DNA from: Cotesia glomerata | Taxonomy: Eukaryota; Arthropoda; Insecta; Hymenoptera; Braconidae | Assembly: GCF_020080835.1 (NCBI RefSeq) | Contig: NC_058163.1 | Span: forward strand, 21,975,904-22,039,903 | Direction of reading: 5' to 3' | Length of the DNA stretch: 64,000 nt | In this document: piece after piece, positions 24,639 to 35,711 of the stretch | Numbering within the stretch: position 1 is the stretch's first letter | Layout of the letters: each line of letters starts with the position of its first letter | Program-made: the position numbers and the translations under genes | Notes under the pieces: generated by a model | The model's database searches: none | What the model saw: only the letters and a program-made list of their open reading frames with translations | Told to the model about the DNA's origin: nothing

Positions 24639-25183
24639 TATGTCTCGCTTACTTCACTTACATAATGATCACTGAGTACATTGCAATGTTCCTTTGCCTG
24701 CCGAATTTGAAGAAAATAGTTAATCTTCTCGCGGAAAGTTTGCCGTTTACTCAAATTTATTTGCGAACTTTGCTGCTGAGAATTCACATCGATAAACTGA
24801 GAAAAGTTGCTGATGAGTGCATGAAAGATTATCGTGTCAGTGCTTTTGCAAATCCCGAAGAAATCTACATATTTATGGGCTACATAAAAAAAGGTAAATT
24901 TTATGTTAAAATTGAGACTATAGCTTCGTTTTTGCAGCTTCTACCTCCTGGTTTCTTCGCCCGGTAACATCTTCAGCACCTATGACAACAATTATACCAG
25001 GTAAGACATTTTTATTTTTGAGATATTTAATTTATGATAAAATTTAATTATCAAAATTAATTTACCAGATATCTGACAAATTTTTAGAATTTTTGTTACA
25101 AATAATTTATGATAAAAAAAATTAATATGTAGAAATTTAAAAAAATTAAAAATGCAATTTTAAAAAATTTTTTTTTTATCAAC

Positions 25184-26283
25184 TAACCCGCAGTGGTCAC
25201 ACTTTCTAAAAATAACGTAGTGGTCATACTGGGTCTAGTTGACCCCATGCACGGAAAAAATTGTTGCTACTTGCGTTCTTTTCAATATTTTCACTCGAGC
25301 CGTACATGAGAGTAATTTTCAATACTTCCGTTGAATAACTCAATCATTTTTTAATTTTTTTCAATTGTTCAATTATAAAAAAATTGCGAGAAAGTCAAAT
25401 TTCGAAAAATGTGACTTTTTTCTTACTAAAAACTTCATTTTTTAAGATAAATGAATTTGACCTCCGGGGTTCTACTCCGGATATCGCATACTTTGAAAAA
25501 AAAGTGGTGTCATGTCGAGCTTTTCAAAAAGTATATTTATTTGTGCAGTTGAAATCGTAAATTTCCATGAATCTCAAAAACTCTTCAAACAATAACAGAT
25601 GGTACCACACACTGATCGAAGGATTTCTTAACATTTAAGAAGATTTCTTTGTATTTAAGAAATCATTTCTTAAACATCATTTCTTAGTATTTAAAAAATA
25701 TTTCTTTGTATTTAAGAAATATTTCTTAAATACTAAGAAATATATATATTTTTTAAATACTACGAAATATTTCTTAAATATTAAGAAATATTTTTTAATA
25801 CTAAAAATGATGTTTAAGAAATGATTTCTTAAATACTAAAAAGAAAACTCTTAACAGTGATGGTCATTTCAACAGAAAATTATAAAATTTTTTTATCGAA
25901 AGATAAATACTATTCATCACATTTCACCTAGAGAAAATTTCAGTATCAATTGGCCCGCTCCGTGGAGTTTTAAGTAATTAATTTTACTAACTTTACCATC
26001 TCTCTATACTTCTACGTGTAAAAGATGCAATTTCGAAAATTAATTACTTAAAAACGGTGCGGTCAATTGATCTGAAATTTTGGTAGTGAATTATTAATAT
26101 ATTTATCTTTCAATGAAAAAAATTTCATAATTTTCTGTTGAAATGCCTATCACGCTACAACTACCTTAAATACTAAGAAATCCTTCTATCAGTGCAGATA
26201 CCATTTTGAATGATATCTTCGAAGCAAGAGCAACTCAAAAATTGTCTGAGGTCATCTAGACCCTTAATGACCACTAAGGGTTA
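25184..26283. mobile_element. Element with AGTGGTCA inverted ends in intron 2 of OR copy 6
   Basis: Left TAACCCGCAGTGGTCA and right TGACCACTAAGGGTTA are inverted ends. The CACTGATAGAAGG MITE (25610-26195) is nested inside, and that in turn holds a palindromic block at about 25850-26165. Confidence 0.6.
25610..26195. mobile_element. CACTGATAGAAGGATTT MITE, copy 2
   Basis: Ends CACTGATCGAAGGATTTCTT and ...AAATCCTTCTATCAGTG, CA on both sides. The interior is an array of AAGAAATATTTCTTA palindromes plus a nested inverted-repeat block containing TTTCAACAGAAAATTATA on one arm. Confidence 0.75.
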
Positions 26284-26329
26284 AAATTAAATAATGGTCA
26301 AGTACCTGCTAATTTCAATTTTATGATTT

Positions 26330-26476
26330 AATTATTATAATTATAATTAATTATTATATTTATTATAATTATAATTAATTATTATATTTATTATAATTAT
26401 AATTAATTATTATATTTATTATAATTATATTAATTATTATATTTATTATAATTATAATTAATTATTATAATTATTT
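26330..26476. repeat. 28-bp AT tandem repeat
   Basis: About five units of a 28-bp sequence built from AATTAATTATTATATTTATT, just before the exon 3 acceptor of OR copy 6. Confidence 0.8.
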
Positions 26477-26885
26477 ATCATCTTCTAGCTACTAATGAAA
26501 CACCCGCCCAGTTTATTTACAACTTACCGTACAAGTTTCATATTTTCTATGGAATAAACGACTACCCTGCTTACTTTCTAACATATATGTCATGGAGTCC
26601 GTTTTTATACATAAGTTGTATCGGTTCAATAACATCACAAATTATGATAATAGCACTCGCATATCATGTAAGTGGAAAACTTGCGGTTTTGGCATCTAGG
26701 ATCAATGCTTTGAAGAATACTAAAAAAGGGCTTAGACAGAACCTCGCTAAAATTCTTTCCGAACATTCAAGACTTTTAGAGTAAGTATCCATCATCTTCT
26801 CAATTAATTCCTCAAAAAAACTTTCTAATTGATTAAATTGAACATTTCTTCTTGAAAAATGTTTATATTTTGTTTTTTAATAATA

Positions 26886-27010
26886 TTTATTTATTTATTT
26901 AGTTTTTATGCGAAGGCATAAAATTTGCCGGATGGCAAATTGTATATACATCGATAATATTCAAATAAGTACAGTAAATTTTGGAGTATTACTAAAATAT
27001 ATAAAACAGA
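26886..27010. repeat. LINE-tail-like fragment in intron 3 of OR copy 6
   Basis: Begins with a TTTATTTATTTA run followed by GCCGGATGGCAAATTGTATA, resembling 60460-60560 next to the reverse transcriptase remnant. Likely a truncated non-LTR 3' end. Confidence 0.4.
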
Positions 27011-27098
27011 TTGCATTTAACTTAAAATAAAAAGAAATGTACATCATATTATTATGTACATCACGTTATTATATTATTTTTCAGCATACTAATTTCTA

Positions 27099-27391
27099 CA
27101 CTGAGAAAAAAAAAATACTTTTGCTCAATTAACAATTTCTTGGCTCAAGAAGCTCGCTGACGATCAAATATTCTATTATTATTAATTATTAATTTCTGAA
27201 GAGAAGAACATCAATATTTATCTTTGGATAATAGATAAACAAAAGAATAGCTTTATTTAAATTAAGTAAAAATTATTTCAATCAATTTAACAATTTCTTG
27301 AGCTAAGAATATATATTCTTAAAAATTTTCAAGAACATAAATTCTTGTATCAAGAAAATTTTTTTTAATAAAAGTATTTTTTTTCTCAGTG
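27099..27391. mobile_element. Palindromic CACTGAGAAAAA MITE in intron 3 of OR copy 6
   Basis: Ends CACTGAGAAAAAAAAAATAC / GTATTTTTTTTCTCAGTG, TA on both sides, 293 bp, interior with TTCTTGAGC-type inverted segments. Related to 186-406. Confidence 0.75.
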
Positions 27392-28179
27392 TAACTATTT
27401 ATTGCTTAATAGAAAATCAAATAATTTAATTTTTAAAGTCTCTAAACTGAGAACGTTTACAATTTCAGGAGGCAAGTCCTTCCAAATATAAACACCCTTG
27501 AAAACACCCTTTTTAATATAATATAAACACCCTTGAATAATATTTTTCCATTATGTAATTTTTAAACCAAAATTTTAGAATGGGTGAAGGTATCAAGGTT
27601 TCCTTCGCCATGGCTTTGTTAACTTATCTTATAGTCGGTACGATCCAAATCTGCATTATAGGCTATCACATCCTCGTAGTAAGTATTGATTGCCTAAAAA
27701 ATAAAAAAATAAAAAAAAAATCAATTTTTCAATAAAAAATAATAATAAATTCTACTTTACATTTTATCTGTTGCTTGTTAGATTATTACTACACGCCAAC
27801 AACGTAACTTAATGCCATTGTTCACTTTTATATTGATCACTTACTTCGTCATCAGTATCTATTGCATCCTCAGCGAACATCTTCTTGCAGAAGTACATAA
27901 AATTTTTTAAATTACAAAGCTTAGTAAAATTTATTCATATTTTACCTATTTATGGATTAAAATTAGAGCCAGAGATGCAGTGAAGCTTTTTGGAACTGCG
28001 AATGGTGCGATATGCCGCTGGATTGTATAAAAGACATTACTTTCTGCATAATGCGATCCCAAAAAACACTTGGACTAACAGCTGGGGCGTTTGTGACTCT
28101 CAGCAATAGCACTTTGACTGATGTTACTAAAGCTGCCATGGGATATCTTTCTATTTTACGCAATTTTCTCACTGAATAA

Positions 28180-29031
28180 TAATAAAAAAAAATAATATTT
28201 AATGTTATTGTAGTACTGCTTAAATAATATATAAAATTATGTAGTTAAATTAATTTTCATTATTTGTAATACTTAAGAAGAAATATATCATAACCAAAAT
28301 TTGAGTTCAATATTGTTACTTTAATTTAAATATTTGCCATAAATTAAACTTACTACAAATTTATACTCTTCTATGATAAATAAATTCTTCTATTTTATTC
28401 TTTTAAAATAAATAAGCACCAAAATTTTTGGCATAATTAAACACTCACTTAATACAAAAATTATCACAAAAATGAAAATTAATTCCGGTAAATATTTACA
28501 AGTGGAGTCAACCATTTTAATTTTCATTTTTTTTAACAAAATTTCTATTTGATTTTATTGATATATTTTTTTGAAAAATACATAAAAAAAATAAACAATT
28601 TTAGAAAAAAAAAGTTGATTATCACAATTTTAACAAATTTTACAAATTTTCAAAAAAATTTATAAAGTTTTTAGAAAATTTTGATATTCAACTTTTTTTT
28701 TTTAATTGTTCGCTTTTTTATGTACTTTTCAAAAAAAAATATATCAACAAAAGATAAAATAGAAATTTTATCCGAAAACATGTGAGCCAAAATTATTTTC
28801 AACTTTTATTTATTTGTAAAGAAACGCCCTCGGCAATTTACAACAATAAGTTACATTTTCATGTGTAGAATGTTTAGTAATGATTTTATACAATAAATAG
28901 CATCTGTAACGGGAAGATAGATTTAATAAATTTAAAAAATTTTTTTTAATTTGAAAGAAAAAATTTTTAAAAAATTTGAAAGAAGAGAAAAACAAAACAC
29001 GAAAAAAAAAATTTTTAGTAATTGATAATCA
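28180..29031. repeat. Spacer 3' of OR copy 6
   Basis: AT-rich. One LINE tail remnant at 28803-28919, the same 115-bp sequence and orientation as at 13288. No gene was seen. Confidence 0.5.
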
Positions 29032-29934
29032 CCCTCGCGATTTTTGAAATACCGTAAATTTTCGGTATTAATGCGTTTACTGTAAATTTACCGTTATAAT
29101 TCTGAAATAATTCGGCATTTCTGTGGTCATTTTGGCCAGTTTTTTTACTATAGTTATACAGCATTTCTACCGTACTTTTGCTGCAAAGTTCAGAAATAAT
29201 ACTATAAAATTACTGTAAAACTCTAGAACTTTTACCGTAAAAAATCTATGTATTAACTATAATATAATTTTAAAATAATAAAATCGTATTTCTACGGTAA
29301 AAATACCAAAGATATAAGTACTATAATTTTGCCGCGTTTATACTGATATAATTAAAGATATAATGCTTTCTACCGTAAGATGGACGGCTGTGTTTATTAC
29401 TCGGTGAGTCTTATTAGGTGACTGAGTAATTAAGTATGGTTAGTGTCTCTGATAGCTCAACTGGTAGAGCCTTCGGCGCGTAACTAAATTATCTGAGTTC
29501 GAATCCCGGTCTAGACTAAAAAAAATTATTAATAATAATAACAATCGAGAAATTAGTTTATCAACCTCTTAAAAATTATTCACGATAATTTATAATATTA
29601 TAAAAAAAAATTTCAAGCTATTGAATAATAGTAGTAAAGCAGCATATTTTTGGTATTTTGCCGGTAATAGAAAGTAGGGATCTTTTTTTCCGGTTTTTTG
29701 CTGCAATAATGCCGCAGATATACAGTAAATATGCGGTATATTTACGGTTTAAATGCTGTAAATATACCATAACTTTTCTATTGTATTGCCATAAATATTC
29801 TGAATTTATTTCGTAATTTTTTCATAATAATTCGACAAAAAAACTGGCTAAAATAACTGAAGTATTACGGTAAAAATACAGCATTTATATCGTATAAATA
29901 CCGAATCTTTACGGCATTTCCAAAACCGTGAGGG
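29032..29934. mobile_element. CCCTCGCGG element with tRNA-like centre, copy 1
   Basis: Inverted ends CCCTCGCGATTTTTGAAAT / ATTTCCAAAACCGTGAGGG, 903 bp, with CA on both sides (2-bp duplication). The arms are dense in TACGGTA/ATGCCGTAAA motifs and the centre is tRNA-like. Other copies are at 35712-36613 and 61573-62562. Superfamily not identified. Confidence 0.8.
29444..29517 (+). other. tRNA-like module, CCCTCGCGG element copy 1
   Basis: D arm AGCTCAACTGGTAGAGC, loop containing CGCGTAA where an anticodon would lie, B box AGTTCGAATCC. The outer acceptor pairs only for 4 bp, the T stem is imperfect and base 33 is not T, so a working tRNA is unlikely. Confidence 0.55.
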
Positions 29935-29965
29935 CACTAATTAATATAATATATCTGATAATTTA

Positions 29966-30175
29966 TAAATGACACTGAAGTTGACAGACATTCGAAATTT
30001 ATTTAGAATTTTATTGTAATAAAATTTTTGTGAAAAAAATTTAATACAAAAACTTCACATGTGAAAATTGAAAACAAATTATTAGTGAAAATTTTTTAAA
30101 GCATTTTTTATTGTAATTGATTTGTTATAAAAATTTTAAAAAATTGACAGATGTCAGCAACTTCAGTATAATGTT
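29966..30175. mobile_element. AAGTTAGC/ACTGAAGTT family MITE
   Basis: Ends GACACTGAAGTTGACAGACA / GTCAGCAACTTCAGT, about 210 bp, AT-rich. One of about ten copies of this family in the window. Confidence 0.5.
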
Positions 30176-30299
30176 TATAATCACTATTTGTGCACCTGGA
30201 ATGTTATTATTTTAGAATCATCCTTTTTGCTTCACTTTTTATTTTATCTGCTGGTCCTCCAAAAATGTCAATATCAATAGCATATTTGTTGATGACTTC

Positions 30300-30665
30300 C
30301 CTCGTGGTCTTGAAACCACAATCGATCCATGGTGACTTTACCGTGGTAAAATCGAGGATCCATGATGGATCCACCGTGGTTTTATGATATTTCAGCATGA
30401 CAGTTCCACTGAGGTTCTATTGCGGATCCATCGTGTTTAAACCGTGGATCCACCATGCTTTCACTGCGGATTTGATGTGATTTCACTGTGGATTTACCGT
30501 GGTTCCACCAGTGTTTAAAAACTCCAATAGGATCTCATCAAAAGCGACAAAAGCCACTTAGAAACCAATAAATATTTATTAGTTTCTAAGTTGCTTTTGT
30601 CACTTTTGATGGGATCTTATTGGAGTTTTTCAACAGGGACTGTAGATCCACTGGGGTTTTACTGT
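30300..30665. repeat. GGATCCACCGTGG repeats around a 114-bp hairpin
   Basis: Degenerate units of GGATCCACCGTGGTTT (30318-30510) precede a near-perfect palindrome at 30517-30630 with arms of about 50 nt (AAAAACTCCAATAGGATCTC on the left). Probably a decayed inverted-repeat element. No gene. Confidence 0.6.
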
Positions 30666-30721
30666 AGATTTCAGAGTGTTGTCATTGTGAAGGCAAAAAA
30701 GCTATCGAAATTTTTATTTTT

Positions 30722-30891
30722 AACTTCCCGCTAAGAAAATCGAAAATTTTCAAAAATCGGGAAGTTATTGTTTTCACCCCGTTTTGCAAAAATCGAGTTT
30801 TCATCAGATCTCGACGTTTGAAGGTCACAGGAAGCTTCCCTGACTATCCCCGCGAGGTTGTCACGGTGTCTGTATGTGTGTTGATGTGATG

Positions 30892-30932
<41 letters not shown>

Positions 30933-31640
30933 TATGTGAACCGCTTATAACTTTTGAACGGCTTGACCGATTTCATCGCGGTTGGTGCCATTCGAAAGGG
31001 CTTGACCAAACTTAGATTTTGAAAACTATTTGGACCGATTCAGATCAATAGATTTTGAGAAATCTTCAAAAAACTGAAAAAAAATTTTTTTCAAATGTGG
31101 TTTTTTTGGAATAACTTTTAAACGGCTTGATGGTTCAATTCCAAAAACTAATCAGCTCTTAACCTCAAAAAACCACGTCGATCGCCATCAGTCCGGTCAA
31201 AATCGGTTGATTCGTTCGAGAGATATCGTGAACGAAAGAAAACCGAAAAAAGTGTTTTTTCGGAATAACTCCAAAATTCCTAGCGCGATCAATTCAAAAT
31301 TTAAGATTCTTTGTGAGGCTTGAAAAACTGCGTCGAATGCTGCCAACCGCGTGAAAATCGGTTTATTCATTCAAAAGTTATTGCGGTTTAAAAATTCACA
31401 AAATAGTGTCTTATCAAATCTCTATCAGACTTTTGAGCTCGAAGAGCTCAAAAGCATAGGAAAACAATCTTTTTGAGCTTGGAGAGCTCAAAATAACCCA
31501 TAAATTGTATTTTTAAGCTCGAAGAGCTTAAAAACGTCATTGGTGCAATTTTAAGCGCCTAAGTATGGAATTAGCGGGAAGTTGCAGGGATGGCCTTCAG
31601 GGTCAACCGTTTTTCTAATTTTTTTCTTTCACATTTTTTA
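30722..31640. mobile_element. AACTTCCCGCTAA-ended element, copy B
   Basis: Starts AACTTCCCGCTAAGAAAATC; TTAGCGGGAAGTT at 31571-31583 and shared sequence to about 31640. It is the inverse of 1695-2793 but lacks the MITE found there. Contains a (TG)n run (about 30895-30928) and three GAGCTC-type hairpins at about 31433-31535. Confidence 0.65.
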
Positions 31641-32100
31641 TCATAAATGCGGCGTAAAAACAAGTAGAATAAAAAAAAAGTAAAAATGTTAATTTTCCAC
31701 CTCTTTATGGCCCAAAATAGTGATGACCCCACTTGTAAATAATTCCCTTAATTTTTTCTTTAGTTTGACAATTTATTAATTTTTTTATTTTTTAACATTA
31801 CGGTAAATATACTTCAGATTATCTTCTGCAAAAAAAAATATTTTATTATTCTATCTAAATTTATAAGTTACCAATAGAGAGTATTATTTACAACTGCTTG
31901 GAAAACTGCTCTGGCAGAACAAAAGTAAAACTACCCTGCATAAATTATGTATAATAAAATGAAGAAAACCTGCATTAAATTACCGTAGACATTAAAGTAA
32001 TCGATCCCCTACCTATTGTCTTCAGAAGTAAAGTTTACTTCGTACTTAACGTAATGCACTGCGCATTATTTATCCGCTATTCATCAAACAAACCAGTCGG
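31641..32100. other. Upstream region of OR copy 7
   Basis: AT-rich. The last 80 bp hold the conserved palindrome. Nothing else was recognised. Confidence 0.5.
32026..32040. promoter_or_regulatory. Conserved upstream palindrome of OR copy 7
   Basis: AAGTAAAGTTTACTT followed by CG, ending 60 bp before the ATG. This distance is almost the same as in copies 3-5, although the rest of the upstream sequence differs. Confidence 0.5.
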
Positions 32101-34213
32101 ATGAAAGCACAAAGCCATGTAAGTGGTTCGATTTACCATAAATTCGATAAAAAAAATATATACAGAATTATAAATATTTTAGGAACAACGAGAGCTGGAC
32201 AAAGGTGTTAAAGTGTTTTCGTGGGTACGTTTGATATCCAAATTAATCGGTATCTGGCCTTTGGACCCAAATTATTATCTTTACAACATTTGTATTACTT
32301 ACTTCACTTACATTATGATCACCGAGTACATTGATTTGTACTTTTGCCTTCCAAATTTTAAAAAAGTAATCAATAATCTTACTGAGAGTCTAGCATTTAC
32401 CCAAATGTATGTTCGTGGGATAATGTTGAGGGTTCATATTGACAAACTACAACGAATTACAGCTGAATCGGTTAAAGATTACCAAGTTAGCGCGTTCAAA
32501 AATCCTGATGAAGTTCATGAGTTTCTTTCTTATGTCAAAAGAGGTAAATTTTTTGTTAGAGCAGTAACTATTTTTATTCTTTCAACAACAACTTCGTGGT
32601 TTCTACGTCCAATAACGTCTTCAACACCTTCAACATCTATCATACCAGGTAAGTAATAGATTTTTGATTAAACAGATACGATTAATCCATTGTTGATGAC
32701 TCTTCAGGTGACAATGAAACAGCACCGAAGTTTACCTACATTCTGCCCTATAAATTCCATGTTTTTTATAAAATAAACAACCAGCGTACCTATGCGTTGA
32801 CTTACATGTCTCATGCTCCATTCGCATACGTCAGTGTGATAAGTGCCATAACATCTGCGACCTTGTTAATTGCACTTTCGTTTCACGTCAGCGGAAGACT
32901 TGCGATTCTCGCACGAAGAATCAATGCTTTGAAAAATTCAAACGAAAAACTTAGAACTGAAATCAATGAAATTATTTTTGAACATACGAGACTTTTAGAG
33001 TAAGACGGCTGCCCAATTTTAAAACACAGTAGCTGCAAAATTTTTGTACCTGATTTTTTTTAGTATTACGGCGTTTCTTATAACTTTTAGACCTTAATTT
33101 CAAGTATTTTTTCTTAAAAATATTTATATTCAAGTATTTTCTATTCATAAATCAAATTTTCTATCAATTTGGCGCGAAAACTTTTTTTTAATAACAAAAA
33201 TTTTTTAAAATCTTAAAATTATCAGTTACTGTGTTTTGAAATTGGGCAGCCGAAGAATTGGTGAATTATTTTTTTTATTGGCTCTGAGTAAAAGGTTTAA
33301 TTGATTCTAGTATGGGAGAAGAAATAAAAGTCTCTTATGCTGCTGCTTTGTTGGTCTATCTTGTAGTTGGTACCATTCAATTGTGCATTATTGGATATCA
33401 TATCCTTGTGGTAAGTGCACATGACCTGAGAAATTAATTTTTGAATAATTACTTCATTTTAATTAAATTTTTTATTACCAGTTAGTTTCTATGGGTAAAC
33501 AGCATAGTTTGATGCCATTCTTTGTTTTTATAATTACCACTTATGGTCTGATCAGTATATATTGTATTCTCAGCGAAAATCTTCTTGCAGAGGTAAAATA
33601 TTTTATGAATAAAAAGTTAGCGGACATCTAAAAATTTTTATGATTTTTTTTATTAAAAAATTATTACAAGAAAATTTTTTAAAAATTTTTTCATTTGTCA
33701 AAAACTTCAAAAACTATAGGTGCAATTTTTTAAAAATATTTTTTAGTTATAATTTAATAAATTAAGCAAAATAAAAAAATAAAAAATGTCGGCTAACTTT
33801 ATTATTATAAATATTTTTTACATATAAAAAAAAAACATATTTTTTGAAAATTTCATGTCTTTTTTTTTTTAATTTTTTTAAATTATAAATTATAAATTTT
33901 TTAATTCTGAAATTCTGGCTCAAAAATTGCACAAAAATAGATTTATTTGGAGATGCCTAGTAAAAATTAACAATTTTATGATTAATATTGCAAAATTTAG
34001 AGCAAAAAATGCAGTGAGGCCTTTTGGTGCTGCAAGTGGTACGAAATGCCCCAAGATTGTGTCAAAGATATAGCCTACTGCATAATGCGAGCCCAAAAGC
34101 CACTTGGATTGACAGCTGGAGCCTTTGTTGTTTTTAGTAACAGTACTTTGACCGATGTCACCAAAACTTCAATGGGTTATCTCAGTATTTTAAGAAATTT
34201 TCTTAATGATTGA
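32101..34213 (+). CDS. Odorant receptor, array copy 7 (intact, last of array)
   Basis: 7tm_6 odorant receptor. Exons: 32101-32118, 32183-32648, 32708-32999, 33311-33410, 33482-33592, 34001-34213; 399 codons, phases consistent. Motifs: LIGIWPLDPNYYL (exon 2), LPYKFHVFYKINN (exon 3), MGEEIKVSYAA and IGYHILV (exon 4), FWCCKWYEMPQDC, RAQKPLGLTAGAF and SMGYLSILRNFL (exon 6). It is the most compact copy, 2.1 kb, with only one MITE, in intron 5 (33608-33806). It carries the perfect upstream palindrome (32026-32040) and is separated from copy 6 by 3.9 kb of repeats. I see no lesion; it is likely a functional ligand-specific receptor. Confidence 0.92.
33608..33806. mobile_element. AAGTTAGC MITE in intron 5 of OR copy 7
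   Basis: Ends AAAGTTAGCGGACATCTAAA / AAAAAATGTCGGCTAACTTT, about 199 bp, AT-rich, no coding. Confidence 0.65.
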
Positions 34214-34308
34214 TCAACATAACGCCAACATTGTTGTAGTATTTGTTTAAAATATATAATCGTTGCAGTTAAATTGTTTTTTTAAATTATTATATTATAT
34301 TTTAGAAT

Positions 34309-34506
34309 GATATTGAAGTCAGCTGACAGCTGTCAATTTTTTAAATTTTTATAACAAATCATAATAAAAAAAATACTTAAAAAAATTTTCACTAATATTT
34401 TTTTTTAATTTTCACATGTAGAATTTTTTTATTAAATTTTTTTAATCATAATTTCATTTTTATAAAATTGTTAAAAAATTTCTAATGTCAGTTAACTTCA
34501 GTGTCA
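34309..34506. mobile_element. ACTGAAGTTAGCTGACA MITE 3' of OR copy 7
   Basis: Ends ATATTGAAGTCAGCTGACAG / TGTCAGTTAACTTCAGTGTC, 198 bp, flanked by AATG-like sequence. Confidence 0.6.
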
Positions 34507-34835
34507 TTATTTTAGACACTGAGCTCATTTTTCATGACAAGCTTGTGAACTTTTTAACGAAAATTAATTTATAATTTTAAGAATTTTTTTAACAAATAAA
34601 TTATGTTAAAGAAAATGAGAAAAAAAAATTGACATTTAGAAAATTAAAAAAAAAACTCCAATTTTTTAGAAATAAATTTTCGGAGCAAATTTATTTATTG
34701 AAAAAAATTAAGAAATTGTCAAGCGACTGCTAACTATTATGAAGTTAATAATTTTATTAATTATTCTCAACTCCTATTTTTTGTAACTCAAGTCCTGAAA
34801 ATTTATCTCATAGAATTTTTTAAAAAATAATATGA

Positions 34836-35013
34836 AAATTAAGTTAGCCGACATCTAAAAATTTTTAGAATTTTTTTTTATTGAAAAAGATTACAAAAAA
34901 ATTTTCATTTGTAAAAAATTTCAAAAACTGTAAGTGCAATTTTTAAAAAATATTTTTTTGTTCAAATTTAATTATTAAAAAAATATCAAAAAATTAAAAA
35001 TGTCTGCTAACTT
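34836..35013. mobile_element. AAGTTAGC family MITE
   Basis: Ends TTAAGTTAGCCGACATCTAA / AAATGTCTGCTAACTTT, about 178 bp. Confidence 0.6.
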
Positions 35014-35049
35014 TCATCTATATATATATATAGGAGACTTTCTATAGAT

Positions 35050-35640
35050 ATAGATAGTCACTCATCACGATATCTCTGGAACTATAAGACCTAGAGACTT
35101 GAAATTTGGCAGGAATATTCCTTTTGCCAAGTAGAGGTCAGCTAAGAACGGATTTCACGAAATTCCACCCACAAGGGGGGTTGCGGGGGTGTTCACGAAA
35201 AAAATCCATATTTTTCAATTATGGCTTTTAATAGTTCAAAACTTGGTCAGAATGTTTCAAATTACATTTAGAAATTTTTTAAAACGAATTCCTGTGACAT
35301 TCCACCCTGGCGTGCCCGTGCGTGGGCGTCAAATTAAGAAAAAATTCGTAAATTTCAATCTATAGCTATTAATACTTTGAAACATGGCCAGAATGCTTTT
35401 TTGGCGTTTTTGAGCTGTTAAGAATAAATTTCATTAAATTCTACCCCCACATGTCCGTGCGTGGGCGTAAAATTAAAAGAAATTGTACCTTTTAATCTAT
35501 AGCAGCTAAAGGATTGAAACTTGGCCAGATTGATTTTTTTGGAGTTTTTGAGCTGTAAAGAATGAATTTTATGAAATGCCACCCTCACAAATCCTTGCGT
35601 GGGCGTTAATTAAAAAATTATAAAATTCAATTCCTAAAGG
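35050..35640. repeat. Tandem repeat, about 100-120 bp x 4 (GCGTGGGCGT)
   Basis: Four diverged units, each with TTGAAACTTGGCCAGA, an AATTTCATGAAATTCCACCC segment and, in three of them, CGTGCGTGGGCGT. The first unit has GGGGGGTTGCGGGGG instead. Non-coding, GC-richer than its surroundings. Confidence 0.65.
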
Positions 35641-35711
35641 ATAATAAGAAGGCATTAAATATAAAAAAAATTAAAAATTTTTATATAAGGTAAAAGCCCT
35701 AATAGATGATC

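Larger units (their letters stand above)
23723..28179 (+). pseudogene. Odorant receptor, array copy 6 (MITE-disrupted pseudogene)
   Basis: 7tm_6 odorant receptor broken twice in exon 2. Exons: 23723-23740, 23826-25000 (containing a MITE at 23934-24638), 26489-26780, 27579-27678, 27782-27892, 27967-28179. The element sits after YLNN and is flanked by TA on both sides; removing it plus one TA rejoins the frame (NNV then CLAYFTYIM). A second lesion lies near 24930-24950, where the segment before the conserved SWF motif is 2 nt longer than in copy 7 and the frame ends in a stop at 24965. Exons 3-6 are fully open with normal lengths and splice sites, and the last exon is unsplit. It is closest to copy 7 (IIPGK-type exon 2 end, TIQICIIGYHILV in exon 4). 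Confidence 0.9.

Noticed and set aside
26330..26476. CRISPR-like array of regular AT repeats
   Set aside because: Units are contiguous 28-bp tandem repeats without spacers, in an insect intron.
29444..29517. Functional tRNA gene
   Set aside because: Acceptor pairing is poor, base 33 is not T, the T stem is imperfect, and the segment lies in the centre of a repeated transposon.
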